The position numbers and the translations under genes are program-made. From positions 2,232,001 through 2,296,000 of the forward strand of contig NZ_CP064760.1 of NCBI RefSeq assembly GCF_015565955.1: a DNA stretch of 64,000 nt, in the 5' to 3' direction. Shown piece after piece: positions 1 through 8,064 of this stretch; position 1 is the stretch's first letter, and every line of letters begins with the position of its first letter. The stretch comes from Microbacterium schleiferi (GTDB lineage Bacteria > Actinomycetota > Actinomycetes > Actinomycetales > Microbacteriaceae). The notes below the pieces were generated by a model, which worked only from the letters and a program-made list of their open reading frames with translations, was not told the origin of the DNA and did no database searches.

Positions 1-199
1 TGCCTCCTTCATCGCGTCATTCGGCCCCGGGATGGCGTTGGCCGACACCTACCTCACCTCTGGCGCCGACCATTCGGGCTGGAGCTCCGTGCTGTATGGC
101 GTCAGCGCCCTCGCGCTCGCGGTCGCTGTTGTTCTGAGCATCATCCCTCAGCGCGACGCTGGGCGTCAGGAACTGAACCAGCCGAAGCTCGCTGACTGA
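1..199 (+). CDS. C-terminal end of a membrane protein, probably an MFS-type transporter (partial)
   Basis: The frame is open from base 2 to a TGA at 197-199 and gives the last 65 residues of a protein that begins before the window. The visible part has a Gly/Ala-rich stretch and one hydrophobic helix (LALAVAVVLSII) followed by a charged tail rich in Arg, Gln and Lys. This is how many 12-TM transporters of the major facilitator superfamily end. The family call is an inference from this topology, because no signature motif lies in the visible part. Its 3' end overlaps the convergent AAA+ ATPase gene by 34 bp. Confidence 0.4.
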   Translation, partial: ASFIASFGPGMALADTYLTSGADHSGWSSVLYGVSALALAVAVVLSIIPQRDAGRQELNQPKLAD

Positions 200-1593
200 T
201 CCTCGTGCGGCGGCTGGTCGGCGAGGTCGCCGTCACCGGAGCCGAGCATTGCACGGGTGAGTTTCTGGCGTGAGCCCAATAGACGCTCGAGTTCGGCGAC
301 GAGGTCGGCGTCGCCCGGCTCGCGCCCCTCGCCGATCGCGCGGAGCACCGTGCGCCTCATCAGTTCCTTCGCGAAGGAGCCGGTGGTTCCCTCGGCTCGG
401 TCAGCTGCCGCCGTCAGCGTCTCGTCGCTGAACGACAGGTCTCGGGCATACCGTCGGAAGAGGCTGCCACGCTCCTGCGCGGCAGGGAGGGGAATCTCGA
501 CCGCAAGATCCACACGCCCCGGGCGTTCGGCGAGGGCACGTTCGAGCACGTCGACACGGTTTGTCGTCATGACGAAGGCGACGTCGGCGTCCCCACCGAG
601 CCCATCGAGGGCATCGAGCACCTCAAAGAGCAACGGTTGTGGGGAGCCATGCCGCTGCATCGCGACGAGGTCGATATCTTCGAGAACGACGATCGCGGGC
701 TGGAAGGTCCGCGCGATCTCGGCAGCCGCGGTCACGAACTGGATGCTTGATCCTGTGAGCACGACAGCTGTGACATCCGGCGTTGCGGTGAGCAGGTGGC
801 GGACGGTCAGCGTCTTGCCCGTTCCGGGCGGACCGTACAACAACACGCCGCGCTTCAGGTGCTGCCCCGCGTCACGAAGTGCCGTGCTGCTGCGGCCGAT
901 ACCGATGACGTGCTGCGCGATCTCGTCAAGGACACCCTCGGCGAGCACGACCTCGTCGGCCGCGACAGTGGGGCGGGCGACGAACGTGGCACCGGCATCG
1001 CGGCCGAACTCGGTCGGCTGGAACGACAAGACCTGTCCGCGGAGCACGCTGTGTTCAACCATCAGACGACGCAGTGCGTCGAAGAACGAGGGAACAACGC
1101 TCTCGTCCGCGCACAGCACCTCCAGCTGCCCGGTCTGCCGCCCGAACTCGGGTGCGGCTGCTCGTTGCGCGACGACGATCGGTGTGCCCTCGAAGGTCAA
1201 CAGCCGTACGCCGAGCGACACCACCCGGGTACTCGTGTCCGGACCGGTTGCCCGTTCGATGTAGTCCACGGGACCGGGCGCGTAGCGTGCGTGCGGGTTC
1301 GTCACCCACTCAGCGAGCCCCTGGTGGTGTCGTTGATCGGCGCCGGTGACGCCGATCAGGCGCCCACCGGCCGCGCCCATCGCGTTCAATGCGAGATCCG
1401 CATCGACCATGCGGTGATCTGCGATCCGTTCGACCAGCACCGAGACCTGAGATGCATCAACGCCCAGGTGCTCGCTGACCACGTCACCGAGCGGTGTTCG
1501 CACCGAGAGCGCCTCACGACTACTCACCTCGTTCACGTGTCGGAGGTACTCAGATACAGCTCGCATCAGTTCGCGGTCATCGTCAGCCAACAT
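166..1593 (-). CDS. AAA+ family ATPase
   Basis: This is a 475-residue protein with a divergent N-terminal half and one AAA+ module. The module has Walker A GPPGTGKT near residue 254, a Walker B segment IVVLEDID about 50 residues later, and the sensor/arginine-finger stretch TTNRVDVLERAL followed by RPGRVD. These are typical of the classical AAA clade (Cdc48/FtsH-like), in which ATP hydrolysis drives remodelling of proteins. No protease or membrane segment is fused to it, so the substrate is unknown. I chose the ATG at 1593 because it is preceded by GAAAGAG at a good distance; longer readings add a low-complexity His/Arg stretch. It lies beside a transposon-disrupted HNH gene and shows no operon partner. 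Confidence 0.8.
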   Translation of the reverse strand: MLADDDRELMRAVSEYLRHVNEVSSREALSVRTPLGDVVSEHLGVDASQVSVLVERIADHRMVDADLALNAMGAAGGRLIGVTGADQRHHQGLAEWVTNPHARYAPGPVDYIERATGPDTSTRVVSLGVRLLTFEGTPIVVAQRAAAPEFGRQTGQLEVLCADESVVPSFFDALRRLMVEHSVLRGQVLSFQPTEFGRDAGATFVARPTVAADEVVLAEGVLDEIAQHVIGIGRSSTALRDAGQHLKRGVLLYGPPGTGKTLTVRHLLTATPDVTAVVLTGSSIQFVTAAAEIARTFQPAIVVLEDIDLVAMQRHGSPQPLLFEVLDALDGLGGDADVAFVMTTNRVDVLERALAERPGRVDLAVEIPLPAAQERGSLFRRYARDLSFSDETLTAAADRAEGTTGSFAKELMRRTVLRAIGEGREPGDADLVAELERLLGSRQKLTRAMLGSGDGDLADQPPHEDQSASFGWFSS

Positions 1594-1678
1594 GCCATCG
1601 ACTCTTTCACAGCCGTTGCGGTGGCGACGGTGGTGGCGGTCGTGACGGTGGTGACGGAGGTGAGGCGGCATCCCGCGT

Positions 1679-2255
1679 TCAGGCGGCGTTGGGGTAGAAG
1701 GTGGGCATCCGTCGCTCTGGGTGGACGATGTAGCGGCGCCCGTGCGGGGACACCCATTCCAGAGACCCGTCGCCGAGGTGGGTGATCACCCACCCGCCGT
1801 GATGTTTCACCGTGTGGTGCCCTTGGCACAGCGGTGCCGTGTTCGTCACGGATGTTTCACCACCGTCACTCCACGCGACCGTATGGTCGATCTGGCACTG
1901 GGAGGCGGGTTTCCCGCACCCCGGACCCATACACCGGTCAGCCCGCCACGTCACGAGCTTGGTCAGTTCCGGTGGTGGTCGGTACCGGGTGCGCCCGACG
2001 CTGACCACGGCACCGGTTTCGGGGTGGGTCAGTACCCGCATCCACCCCGACGCGTTACCGGCTAGTTCCCGGGCGGTCTCGATGGGGATCGGACCAACCC
2101 CTTCCACCTCCGCCGGATCGGTCACCCCCTCGACGCCGAGGAGCGCGAGGGCGGGGACGGTGACAACCACGGTTGCGCGGATCCCCCGCGCAGCTTTCGG
2201 GTGCTGGGCCACCGTCCCGTCAATCAGGAGGTCGCAGAACACGTCAGCACGAATC
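1679..2255 (-). pseudogene. DUF222/HNH endonuclease, 3' fragment (split by IS256-family element)
   Basis: This is the C-terminal part of a DUF222-HNH protein. It begins at IRADVFCDLLIDG and carries the HNH zinc-nuclease motif (CMGPGCGKPASQCQIDHT, then WSDGGETSVTN and CQGHHTVKHHGGW). The matching N-terminal part lies on the other side of the insertion at 3705-4485. Removing the element and one copy of the 8-bp duplication gives a single 1350-nt frame (449 aa), the usual size for this family. Such genes are multicopy in Microbacteriaceae and Mycobacteriales and are often linked to mobile DNA. Their role is not well established. As it stands the gene is broken and the nuclease domain has no start of its own. 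Confidence 0.88.
2248..2255 (+). repeat. 8-bp target site duplication, left copy (CACGAATC)
   Basis: CACGAATC directly precedes the left end of the IS256-family element. It is repeated exactly at 3705-3712 after the right end. An 8-bp duplication is the usual footprint of this family. Confidence 0.9.
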
Positions 2256-2284
2256 GGGGGTGTCAGATGGTCTGTGTGAGTGGG
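2256..2284 (+). repeat. Terminal inverted repeat, left end of IS256-family element
   Basis: The left repeat shares GGG, TGTCA, TCTGTGT and a GGG block with the reverse complement of 3676-3704, with mismatches between these blocks. Confidence 0.75.
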
Positions 2285-2306
2285 GTTCACCTCGAAGGAG
2301 AACATC

Positions 2307-3662
2307 ATGGAGACCATGGCTATCAGTCCGGAGCGCGAGGAGCGCAGGCGTCGGCAGAAGGAGCTCGCTGATCAGTTGAAGTCGTCGGGTGCGATGGATG
2401 AGATCTTCGCGAAGATCGATGCCGGCACCCCGCTGACGGGCGATCAGGGGCTGCTCGGTGGCATGCTGAAGGCCGCGCTGGAGCGGGGCCTGGACGCGGA
2501 GCTGACCGAGCACGTCGGGTACGAGCGTGGTGATGCGGAAGCGTCGCTGTATCCGAACTCCCGCAACGGCACGACGCCGAAGACGGTGTCGACCGAGATC
2601 GGTGAGATCGACCTATCGGTCCCGCGGGATCGGAACGGGTCGTTCACCCCGATGCTCGTCCCGAAGGGGCAGCGCCGGCTGGATGGGCTGGACGGGATGA
2701 TCATCTCGCTCTATGCCGGCGGGATGACCATCCGCGATATCCAGCATCATCTCGCGAACACGATCGGCACCGAGCTCAGCCATGAGACGATCTCGAAGAT
2801 CACCGACCAGGTCGCCGACGAGGTCCTCGCGTGGCAGACCCGCCCATTGGAAGCGTTGTATCCGGTGATCTATCTCGACGCGATCATCGTGAAGATCCGT
2901 GACGGCGGTCACGTGCGCAACAAGGCCGCGCATATCGCCGTCGGGGTCGACATGGACGGGATCAAGCACGTCCTGGGTATCTGGGTGCAGGCCACCGAAG
3001 GCGCGAAGTTCTGGGCATCGGTCTGCGCCGAGCTTGCCAACCGTGGCATCCGCGACGTGCTGATCGTCTGCACCGACGGGCTCACCGGATTTCCCGAGGC
3101 GGTCGCGGCGACGTGGCCGCAAGCGACCGTGCAGACCTGCGTGGTCCACCTGATCCGCGCGGCGATGCGGTTCGTGAACTACAAAGACCGCAAAGCCGTC
3201 GCCGCCGCGCTGAAACCGATTTACACCGCGGTGAACGAGGACGCCGCGCTCGAAGCGCTCGAGGCGTTCAGCGACTCCGAGCTCGGCCGCCGCTACCCCT
3301 CGGCGGTGAAGACGTTCCAGGACGCCTGGGACCGGTTCACCCCGTTCCTGGCGTTCCCGCCCGAGCTGCGCCGCGTGATCTACACCACCAACGCGATCGA
3401 GTCGCTGAACTACCAGCTGCGGAAAGTGACGAAATCGCGGGGTCACTTTCCCAACGACGCCGCCGCGGTCAAGCTGCTCTGGCTGGCGATCTGCGACATC
3501 GAAGACAAGCGCGCCCGAGAACGCGAGAAGGAACGCGGGCGCCCCTCCAGCCAGCGAAAAGCTTCCGGCCGACTCATCGAGGGCAACGTGACCACGAACT
3601 GGAAACAAGCCCTCGAACAACTCGCACTCGCCTACCCCGACCGCATCACCCCCTACCTCTAA
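2307..3662 (+). CDS. IS256-family (Mutator-type) transposase
   Basis: This 451-residue DDE transposase catalyses cut-and-paste or copy-out movement of the element. Catalytic landmarks are visible: the first Asp in YLDAIIVKIRD, the second in VCTDGLTGFPEA, and the Glu in TTNAIESLNYQLRK. The family signature containing CVVHLIRAAMRFV lies between the second Asp and the Glu. I chose the ATG at 2307 because AGGAG lies 6 nt upstream; a GTG at 2280 is in frame but lies almost within the terminal repeat and lacks a ribosome site. The protein ends at 3662, just inside the right inverted repeat. The frame is uninterrupted, so the transposase may be active. Confidence 0.96.
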   Translation: METMAISPEREERRRRQKELADQLKSSGAMDEIFAKIDAGTPLTGDQGLLGGMLKAALERGLDAELTEHVGYERGDAEASLYPNSRNGTTPKTVSTEIGEIDLSVPRDRNGSFTPMLVPKGQRRLDGLDGMIISLYAGGMTIRDIQHHLANTIGTELSHETISKITDQVADEVLAWQTRPLEALYPVIYLDAIIVKIRDGGHVRNKAAHIAVGVDMDGIKHVLGIWVQATEGAKFWASVCAELANRGIRDVLIVCTDGLTGFPEAVAATWPQATVQTCVVHLIRAAMRFVNYKDRKAVAAALKPIYTAVNEDAALEALEAFSDSELGRRYPSAVKTFQDAWDRFTPFLAFPPELRRVIYTTNAIESLNYQLRKVTKSRGHFPNDAAAVKLLWLAICDIEDKRAREREKERGRPSSQRKASGRLIEGNVTTNWKQALEQLALAYPDRITPYL

Positions 3663-3675
3663 CCACCAACACCAA

Positions 3676-3704
3676 CCCGCTTACACAGAAGACTTGACAA
3701 GCCC
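3676..3704 (-). repeat. Terminal inverted repeat, right end of IS256-family element
   Basis: Read on the minus strand this starts GGGCTTGTCAAGTC and matches the left end in the TGTCA and TCTGTGT blocks at identical offsets. Confidence 0.75.
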
Positions 3705-3712
3705 CACGAATC
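3705..3712 (+). repeat. 8-bp target site duplication, right copy (CACGAATC)
   Basis: Exact copy of 2248-2255, immediately after the right inverted repeat. Confidence 0.9.
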
Positions 3713-4485
3713 TCATCCAGAGTCCGTGCCGACCCGCCACCAGGTTCTCCGCCGCGGGTGGTGCCGCGGTCGTGGTCACGGATCACAACAGCCTGCTGTG
3801 TCACCCGGGTATAGATCGCGTGCGCCTCTACCGACGGAACCAACGCGTGCACCCACGACATGGAATCCCCGGCAGGTTCCACCAGGATCCGCCGGGCCCG
3901 CACCGCCACCTGGTGACGTTCGGTCAACGTCGGGGCGGTTTCCCGGTCAATCAACCGCCGTAGCGCCCGCCGAAACGACCCCACCGGCAAAGACTCCGCC
4001 AACCCCAAAGCCCGCCCCACCAGACCCTGCGCAACCACCGGGTCCAGAACATCCAGGTCATCGACCAGGATCTCCGCATGCCGCACCGTCACCCCCGCAT
4101 GAGACAGCGACTCCAACACGGTCGGGTACTGGTGAACGAGTGATTCGGCTCGGGAGAGCATCATCCCCGCGGCGTTCTCCGTGATCCGCAGAGCAGAGGC
4201 GAGCTCCAGGCGCAGGGAGCGCATTACCAACTCCCGGGACCCACCCCCGTACCGGGTGACATCATCCAAAGCCTCAAGCCGCAAAGCATCCACCCGGGCG
4301 AACCGTTGCGCGGCGAACACCGCCTCCAGATCAGCAACCTCAACAACAAGGGCAACAGCATCCGGCTGGGGCGGAACCCACCCGGCCTCACCATCGGCAT
4401 CGACCACGTCATGCTCATAGACAAACTCGCCAGCATCCAGAGCCTCAGGCCACCCGCCCGACCCACCCATGCCGACTGCTTCCAT
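3705..4485 (-). pseudogene. DUF222/HNH endonuclease, 5' fragment (split by IS256-family element)
   Basis: This is the N-terminal DUF222 part of the HNH gene, about 260 residues. The stretch from roughly residue 70 to the break at ARTLDEIR contains the family's helical region with HAEILVDDL and the Arg-rich FRRALRRLI. After the element's edge the frame runs on for only about 20 unrelated residues encoded by the inverted repeat. The fragment keeps its own start (ATG at 4485; an internal ATG at 4470 is an alternative) and could still express a truncated protein without the nuclease domain. The C-terminal half is at 1679-2255. Confidence 0.88.
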
Positions 4486-4593
4486 ACCCCGACACTACGA
4501 GGGGGTACGACATTGAGACCGCCCCTGCACCTCGTCGGTGATTGGCGTGGAACGTGAGTTTCAAGCCATGCCGTGTGGACGACATCACAAGGC

Positions 4594-5202
4594 CTACAGC
4601 GCGGGCCGCAGCTCCTGGATCATCGCCTTCAGCTCGCGGATCTCGTCGCGAAGCTCTTCGACCTGGGCCTCCGTCGCGTGGGTCTTTCGCTGAGTGTCGT
4701 CGGACACCCGCTCAACAATCCACGAAGCCAGCGTCGCTGTGACGACACCGATCAGGGCGATGCCACCGATCATGAGCCCGACAGCGACGACCCGACCCGT
4801 GAGCGTCACCGGGAAGTAGTCGCCATACCCAACGGTCGTGATCGTGACGAACGCCCACCACACTGCGTCTCCGACGTTCTGGATATCTCCGCCACTCCCC
4901 CGCTCGGCATCGAGCACCACGAGTCCTGCGAGAAGGACCAGCAGCACTGTTCCGCCGACGGTGTACACGACCACCTTTCCGCGAAGCCGAGTACCGGCGC
5001 CCCGATTCAACAGGGCAAGGATCGTGAGGAACCTCATCAGTCGCAGCGGGCGGAGCATCGGAAGCACCACTATCGCAAGGTCGATCAGATGCCGATAGAA
5101 CCATTTCCACCGGTTCTCGGCGATCACCAGACGCACCACGTAATCGATGGCGAACAGCCCCCACGTTATCCAGAGCGTCGCTTCCGCTGCCACGTCGACC
5201 AC
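4594..5202 (-). CDS. Potassium channel family protein, N-terminally truncated
   Basis: The protein has the potassium selectivity filter TVGYGDYFP in a pore loop between hydrophobic helices. Before it is a voltage-sensor-like segment (PMLRPLRLMRFLTIL), and the tail is a coiled-coil-like charged helix (EAQVEELRDEIRELKAM). This is the architecture of small bacterial 6-TM/Kv-like channels that pass K+ across the membrane. Recognisable channel sequence continues upstream of the GTG at 5202 to about 5235 (VAYAVKIVYRPTG). It then gives way to the integrase remnant, so the first helix is missing. The pore is intact, but function is doubtful without the N-terminus. The start given is only the first available GTG. 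Confidence 0.75.
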   Translation of the reverse strand: MVDVAAEATLWITWGLFAIDYVVRLVIAENRWKWFYRHLIDLAIVVLPMLRPLRLMRFLTILALLNRGAGTRLRGKVVVYTVGGTVLLVLLAGLVVLDAERGSGGDIQNVGDAVWWAFVTITTVGYGDYFPVTLTGRVVAVGLMIGGIALIGVVTATLASWIVERVSDDTQRKTHATEAQVEELRDEIRELKAMIQELRPAL

Positions 5203-5235
5203 ACCCGTTGGGCGATAGACGATCTTGACCGCGTA

Positions 5236-5763
5236 GGCAACCTCTACACGGGCACTGGCGCCCGGACGTCGGAGATCCTCGCGCTCCGGTGGCAGCTCGT
5301 CGACCTCGATGCGCTGCCCGCCTCATGGCACCGTCAGCATTGTCGGTACCGTCGCGCTCGACGCCTACGGCAAGGTCTTCATCCAGGAGCACCCCAAAAC
5401 CGACCCTTGGACGCGCACCCTGAAGCTTCCGGAGTACGCCGCCGACATCCTCACCCGGCGACGAGTCGACTCGTACGGCGAGCTCGTGTTCCCCTCATCG
5501 GTGGGAACGCTGCGGTGGCCACACAACCTGCGCCGCAATTGGCGCGAAGCGCTGGCCTGCACCGCTTACGCCGCGATCACGCCGAGGTTGCTGCGAAAGG
5601 CTGTTGCCACACGCCCTCGCGACGAGTACGGGATCGAGGTAGCCGGCGAACAGCTCGCCGCACGTCGGGAAGCACTGTCACCCGGAAGCACTACGTGCGG
5701 CCCCTCGCGATCGGGCCCGACGCGACCGGGGCGCTCGAAGCCTTCGGTGAGCGCAGCGGTTAG
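5236..5763 (+). pseudogene. Tyrosine recombinase (phage-type integrase) remnant
   Basis: Only the catalytic half remains, and it is spread over two reading frames. The first part reads YTGTGARTSEILALRW, the region of the first catalytic Arg. After a shift near 5310-5320 it reads TVALDAYGKVFIQEHPKT and ELVFPSSVGTLRWP. The second Arg region (PRLLRKAVAT) lacks the usual HxxR histidine. A second shift near 5660 leads to VTRKHYVRPLAIGPD with the catalytic Tyr, then a stop at 5761-5763. The N-terminal DNA-binding domain is absent and the 5' edge abuts truncated potassium-channel sequence. Some shifts could be base-call errors, but the missing half makes this a true remnant of a former integrated element. 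Confidence 0.8.
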
Positions 5764-5771
5764 GCGACACA

Positions 5772-5830
5772 CGAAAGCCCCCTCCTCCCGGCGACCACGA
5801 ATCGTGGGGTCTGGGCGGAGGGGGCTTTCG
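5772..5830. terminator. Bidirectional intrinsic terminator-like hairpin
   Basis: CGAAAGCCCCCTCC at 5772 pairs with GGAGGGGGCTTTCG ending at 5830. A second small palindrome, CCACGAATCGTGG, lies in the loop. It separates the plus-strand integrase remnant from the convergent small gene at 5840-6145. Confidence 0.7.
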
Positions 5831-5839
5831 CGTGGTTGC

Positions 5840-6145
5840 TCAGGCGAAGACGGCGACCTTGCTCGCAGTCAGCTCGTTCTTCTCGTTGACGACGTTCGGC
5901 CCCGCCGCGTCGGCAAAAGCCTTTTCCATCGCGTCCCTCGCAACATCCTCGGAGAATTCCTCGGACTCGAATGCGTTGTCGATGCCTAGCGTGAACCGAA
6001 TCTTCCCGGTCGCCTCGTCGACGAACATGTCGATGCTAACGATCGCCATGTTCTTCTCGAGGGAGATGTAGACGGCATCCAACCACTCGTCGGTGAACGG
6101 TACTGGCGGCTCGAACGTGACTTCGATACCGATGCCCTGGATCAT
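5840..6145 (-). CDS. Small acidic hypothetical protein (second gene of a two-gene cassette)
   Basis: This 101-residue protein is acidic with no signal peptide or membrane helix. It has alternating hydrophobic and charged strands (DAVYISLEKNMAIVSIDMFV) and ends in KVAVFA. I do not recognise a family. The ATG at 6145 overlaps the stop of the upstream gene by 4 bp (ATGA) and follows GGAGGGAAACG, so the two genes were translationally coupled. The upstream partner is now split by an IS30-family element, so this gene has probably lost its promoter. The compact pairing next to integrase and IS debris resembles toxin-antitoxin or effector-immunity cargo, but nothing in the sequence proves it. Confidence 0.6.
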   Translation of the reverse strand: MIQGIGIEVTFEPPVPFTDEWLDAVYISLEKNMAIVSIDMFVDEATGKIRFTLGIDNAFESEEFSEDVARDAMEKAFADAAGPNVVNEKNELTASKVAVFA

Positions 6146-6321
6146 CGTTTCCCTCCTTCGATCTCTATCTTCAACGGAAGTCCCGTGTGCTCACGGTAAC
6201 TATCAAGCTTATGCGCATTTAGCGGGTATCGGGTGTCCACAATGAACTGGCGTGCGCGGCCCTCGTCTGGCCAGAATCGGATGCCGTGGGAGCCGACACG
6301 CGTGCGCGCATACCACGCGGA
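6142..6321 (-). pseudogene. Small protein gene, 3' fragment (split by IS30-family element)
   Basis: The fragment encodes the last roughly 60 residues (AWYARTRVGSHGIRFWPDEG to the C-terminal EIEGGKR). Its stop overlaps the start of the 101-residue downstream gene by 4 bp. Its missing beginning is probably at 7807-7905, beyond the IS30-family element: joining the two gives 279 nt (92 aa) in one frame. I do not recognise the family. Confidence 0.6.
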
Positions 6322-6343
6322 TTCAACTGGTCGTCGCAACACC
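6322..6343 (+). repeat. Terminal inverted repeat, left end of IS30-family element
   Basis: This 22-bp repeat matches the reverse complement of 7785-7806 at 19 of 22 positions. Confidence 0.8.
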
Positions 6344-6365
6344 TTGATCATGGAGGTGTTGCGCG

Positions 6366-7805
6366 ATGGCGACGAAGTACTGGTCTGCGAAGACGAGCGA
6401 GGTTCCTGAAGGGGCTCGACGCCAGTGGCGCGCGGATCGCGCGTTACGGCCGCCGATGCGCTCGCCTGGGCGGCCTGAGCCGTCTCGGGCGGTGCAACGG
6501 CAGTTCTGGCGTCTGATCGCGACGGGCATCAACACGGCCGAGGCGGCACTGAAAGTGGGCGTGTCTGTGCCGGTGGGGAGCCGCTGGTTTCGCCACGCTG
6601 GCGGCATGCCACCGATCTCACTGGCCGAGCCCACCGGTCGTTACCTGTCCTTCGAGGAGCGCGAGGAGATCGCGCTGCTGCGCGCCAAGCAGATCGGGGT
6701 GCGTGAGATCGCACGCAGGATCGGCCGTGACCCGGGGACCATCTCCCGCGAGCTGCGCCGGAACGCGGCCACCCGTGGCGGGAAGCCGGAGTACCGGGCC
6801 TTGGTGGCGCAATGGAAGGCGCAGCAAGCGGCGAAGCGCCCGAAGACGGCGAGGCTCGCGACGAACGATAGGTTGCGCGAGTATGTCCAGGAGCGGCTCG
6901 CCGGCAAGGTCCGCAGGCCGGACGGCAGCATCGTCGTTGGGCCGGAACCGCCGGTATGGAAGGGGCTGAACAAACCGCACCGGCAGGACCGACGGTGGGC
7001 GACCGCGTGGAGCCCGGAGCAGATCTCGCACCGGCTGAAGGTCGACTTCCCGGATGATGAGTCCATGCGCATCAGTCACGAAGCGATCTACCAGTCGCTG
7101 TTCGTCCAGGGTCGTGGCGCGCTGGGGCGCGAGCTCGTCACCTGCCTGCGAACCGGCCGCGCACTCCGGCGGCCACGGGCTCGAGCACAGAACCGACCGC
7201 AAGGGCATGTCACCGCGGATGTCGTGTTCTCCGAACGGCCCGCGGAGGCCGCGGACCGCGCGGTTCCTGGGCACTGGGAGGGCGACTTGATCATCGGCAC
7301 GGGCCGGTCCGCGATCGGCACACTCGTTGAGCGCAAGAGCCGCTCGACCCTGCTGGTGCATCTGCCGCGGCTGGAAGGCTACGGCGAGACACCGCCGGTC
7401 AAGAACGGTCCCGCGCTGGGCGGCTACGGCGCTGTCGCGATGAACGCCGCGCTCATCGCGTCGATGACGAAGCTTCCCGAACAGCTCCGCAAGACACTCA
7501 CCTGGGACCGTGGCAAGGAACTCTCCGCGCACGCCCAGTTCGCGCTTGAGACGGGCACGAAGGTGTTCTTCGCCGACCCCCACTCGCCCTGGCAGCGGCC
7601 AACGAACGAGAACACGAACGGGTTGCTGCGTCAGTACTTCCCGAAGGGCACGGACCTCTCACGATGGTCAGCGGAAGACCTCGAAGCAGTCGCTCTCGCG
7701 TTGAACAACCGTCCCCGCAAGAGCCTCGACTGGAAGACCCCGGCCGAGGTGTTCGAGGAGCAGCTACGCTCGCTTCAACAACCCGGTGTTGCAACGACCG
7801 ATTGA
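6366..7805 (+). CDS. IS30-family transposase
   Basis: This 479-residue DDE transposase has an N-terminal helix-turn-helix typical of IS30 (YLSFEEREEIALLRAK, then IARRIGRDPGTISRELRRN). The catalytic core includes GHWEGDLIIGTGRSAIGTLV with the first Asp, TWDRGKELSAH with the second, and PHSPWQRPTNENTNGLLRQY with the Glu region. It is intact, and longer than many IS30 transposases because of an N-terminal extension with an extra HTH-like segment (INTAEAALKVGVSVPVGSRW). The start at 6366 follows GGAGG by about 9 nt. The stop falls within the right inverted repeat, so coding and terminus overlap. Confidence 0.95.
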   Translation: MATKYWSAKTSEVPEGARRQWRADRALRPPMRSPGRPEPSRAVQRQFWRLIATGINTAEAALKVGVSVPVGSRWFRHAGGMPPISLAEPTGRYLSFEEREEIALLRAKQIGVREIARRIGRDPGTISRELRRNAATRGGKPEYRALVAQWKAQQAAKRPKTARLATNDRLREYVQERLAGKVRRPDGSIVVGPEPPVWKGLNKPHRQDRRWATAWSPEQISHRLKVDFPDDESMRISHEAIYQSLFVQGRGALGRELVTCLRTGRALRRPRARAQNRPQGHVTADVVFSERPAEAADRAVPGHWEGDLIIGTGRSAIGTLVERKSRSTLLVHLPRLEGYGETPPVKNGPALGGYGAVAMNAALIASMTKLPEQLRKTLTWDRGKELSAHAQFALETGTKVFFADPHSPWQRPTNENTNGLLRQYFPKGTDLSRWSAEDLEAVALALNNRPRKSLDWKTPAEVFEEQLRSLQQPGVATTD

Positions 7806-7806
7806 A
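7785..7806 (-). repeat. Terminal inverted repeat, right end of IS30-family element
   Basis: Matches the left end at 19 of 22 positions and overlaps the last codons of the transposase gene. Confidence 0.8.
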
Positions 7807-7905
7807 CCCAGTCCATCCAGAACGTTCGAGTTCGTCGAACAATTCCGGAAGGCCGGCTGCAGGCTCGGTTTCTCGAAGCACCTCGCGCCAGGTCGCCCGC
7901 TCCAT
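7807..7905 (-). pseudogene. Small protein gene, 5' fragment (split by IS30-family element)
   Basis: From the ATG at 7905 the frame reads MERATWREVLRETEPAAGL and continues to ERSGWTG at the element edge, 33 residues in all. The rest of the gene is probably 6142-6321, since both fragments sit in the same frame when the element is removed. An alternative GTG six codons upstream (7923) is possible. The original product would have been about 92 residues, upstream of and coupled to the 101-residue gene. Confidence 0.5.
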
Positions 7906-8040
7906 GGGCACAGTATTGCACACGATGGCGAGTGGTTCCGGATGCCCCGAATCTCCGGATAAACAGCGAGTAAATAGCGAGTGGCCCCCGCCAGCAGAAG
8001 CCAGAGGGGCCGATAGCCCTTGAAATTACGGGGAATAGCA
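7906..8040. other. Non-coding stretch between cassette remnant and duplicated tRNA end
   Basis: I see no gene, RNA or convincing terminator here. It contains the upstream region of the split small gene and a short inverted pair GGCCCC/GGGGCC near 7983-8010, and is flanked by the 24-bp tRNA-derived repeat at 8041. Confidence 0.4.
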
Positions 8041-8064
8041 GTACCCCCGGTGGGACTCGAACCC
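8041..8064 (-). repeat. 24-bp duplicate of the tRNA-Leu 3' end (att-like)
   Basis: The 24 bp are identical to 8191-8214, which is the T-arm and acceptor 3' half of tRNA-Leu plus one flanking base. A lone copy of a tRNA 3' end, 150 bp from the intact tRNA and in the same orientation, is the classic mark of tyrosine-recombinase integration at a tRNA gene. A recombinase remnant lies about 2.3 kb away. Confidence 0.75.

Larger units (their letters stand above)
2256..3704 (+). mobile_element. IS256-family (Mutator-type) insertion sequence, 1449 bp
   Basis: The element is bounded by imperfect terminal inverted repeats of about 29 bp. The left end starts GGGGGTGTCA and contains TCTGTGT; the right end, read inward, starts GGGCTTGTCA and contains TCTGTGT at the same offset. 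It is flanked by the 8-bp duplication CACGAATC. It carries a single intact transposase gene on the plus strand and sits inside a DUF222/HNH gene. Intact ends, intact transposase and a perfect duplication suggest a fairly recent insertion. Confidence 0.93.
6322..7806 (+). mobile_element. IS30-family insertion sequence, about 1.49 kb
   Basis: Terminal inverted repeats of at least 22 bp with three mismatches bound the element. The left reads TTCAACTGGTCGTCGCAACA and the right, read inward, TTCAATCGGTCGTTGCAACA; both continue with CC. One intact transposase gene fills the interior and its stop lies inside the right repeat. No target duplication is evident on either boundary choice. The element splits a small gene whose two halves remain in compatible frames. 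Confidence 0.88.

Noticed and set aside
4573..5763. 396-codon plus-strand frame as a single protein
   Set aside because: Its first half is antisense to the potassium channel and only scattered parts match an integrase, so I describe the integrase remnant instead.
5840..6351. Firm toxin-antitoxin assignment for the small gene pair
   Set aside because: No known toxin or antitoxin motif is visible; size and coupling alone are not enough.
6316..7812. Target duplication of the IS30-family element
   Set aside because: The flanking 2-3 bp differ for every plausible boundary, so none is claimed.
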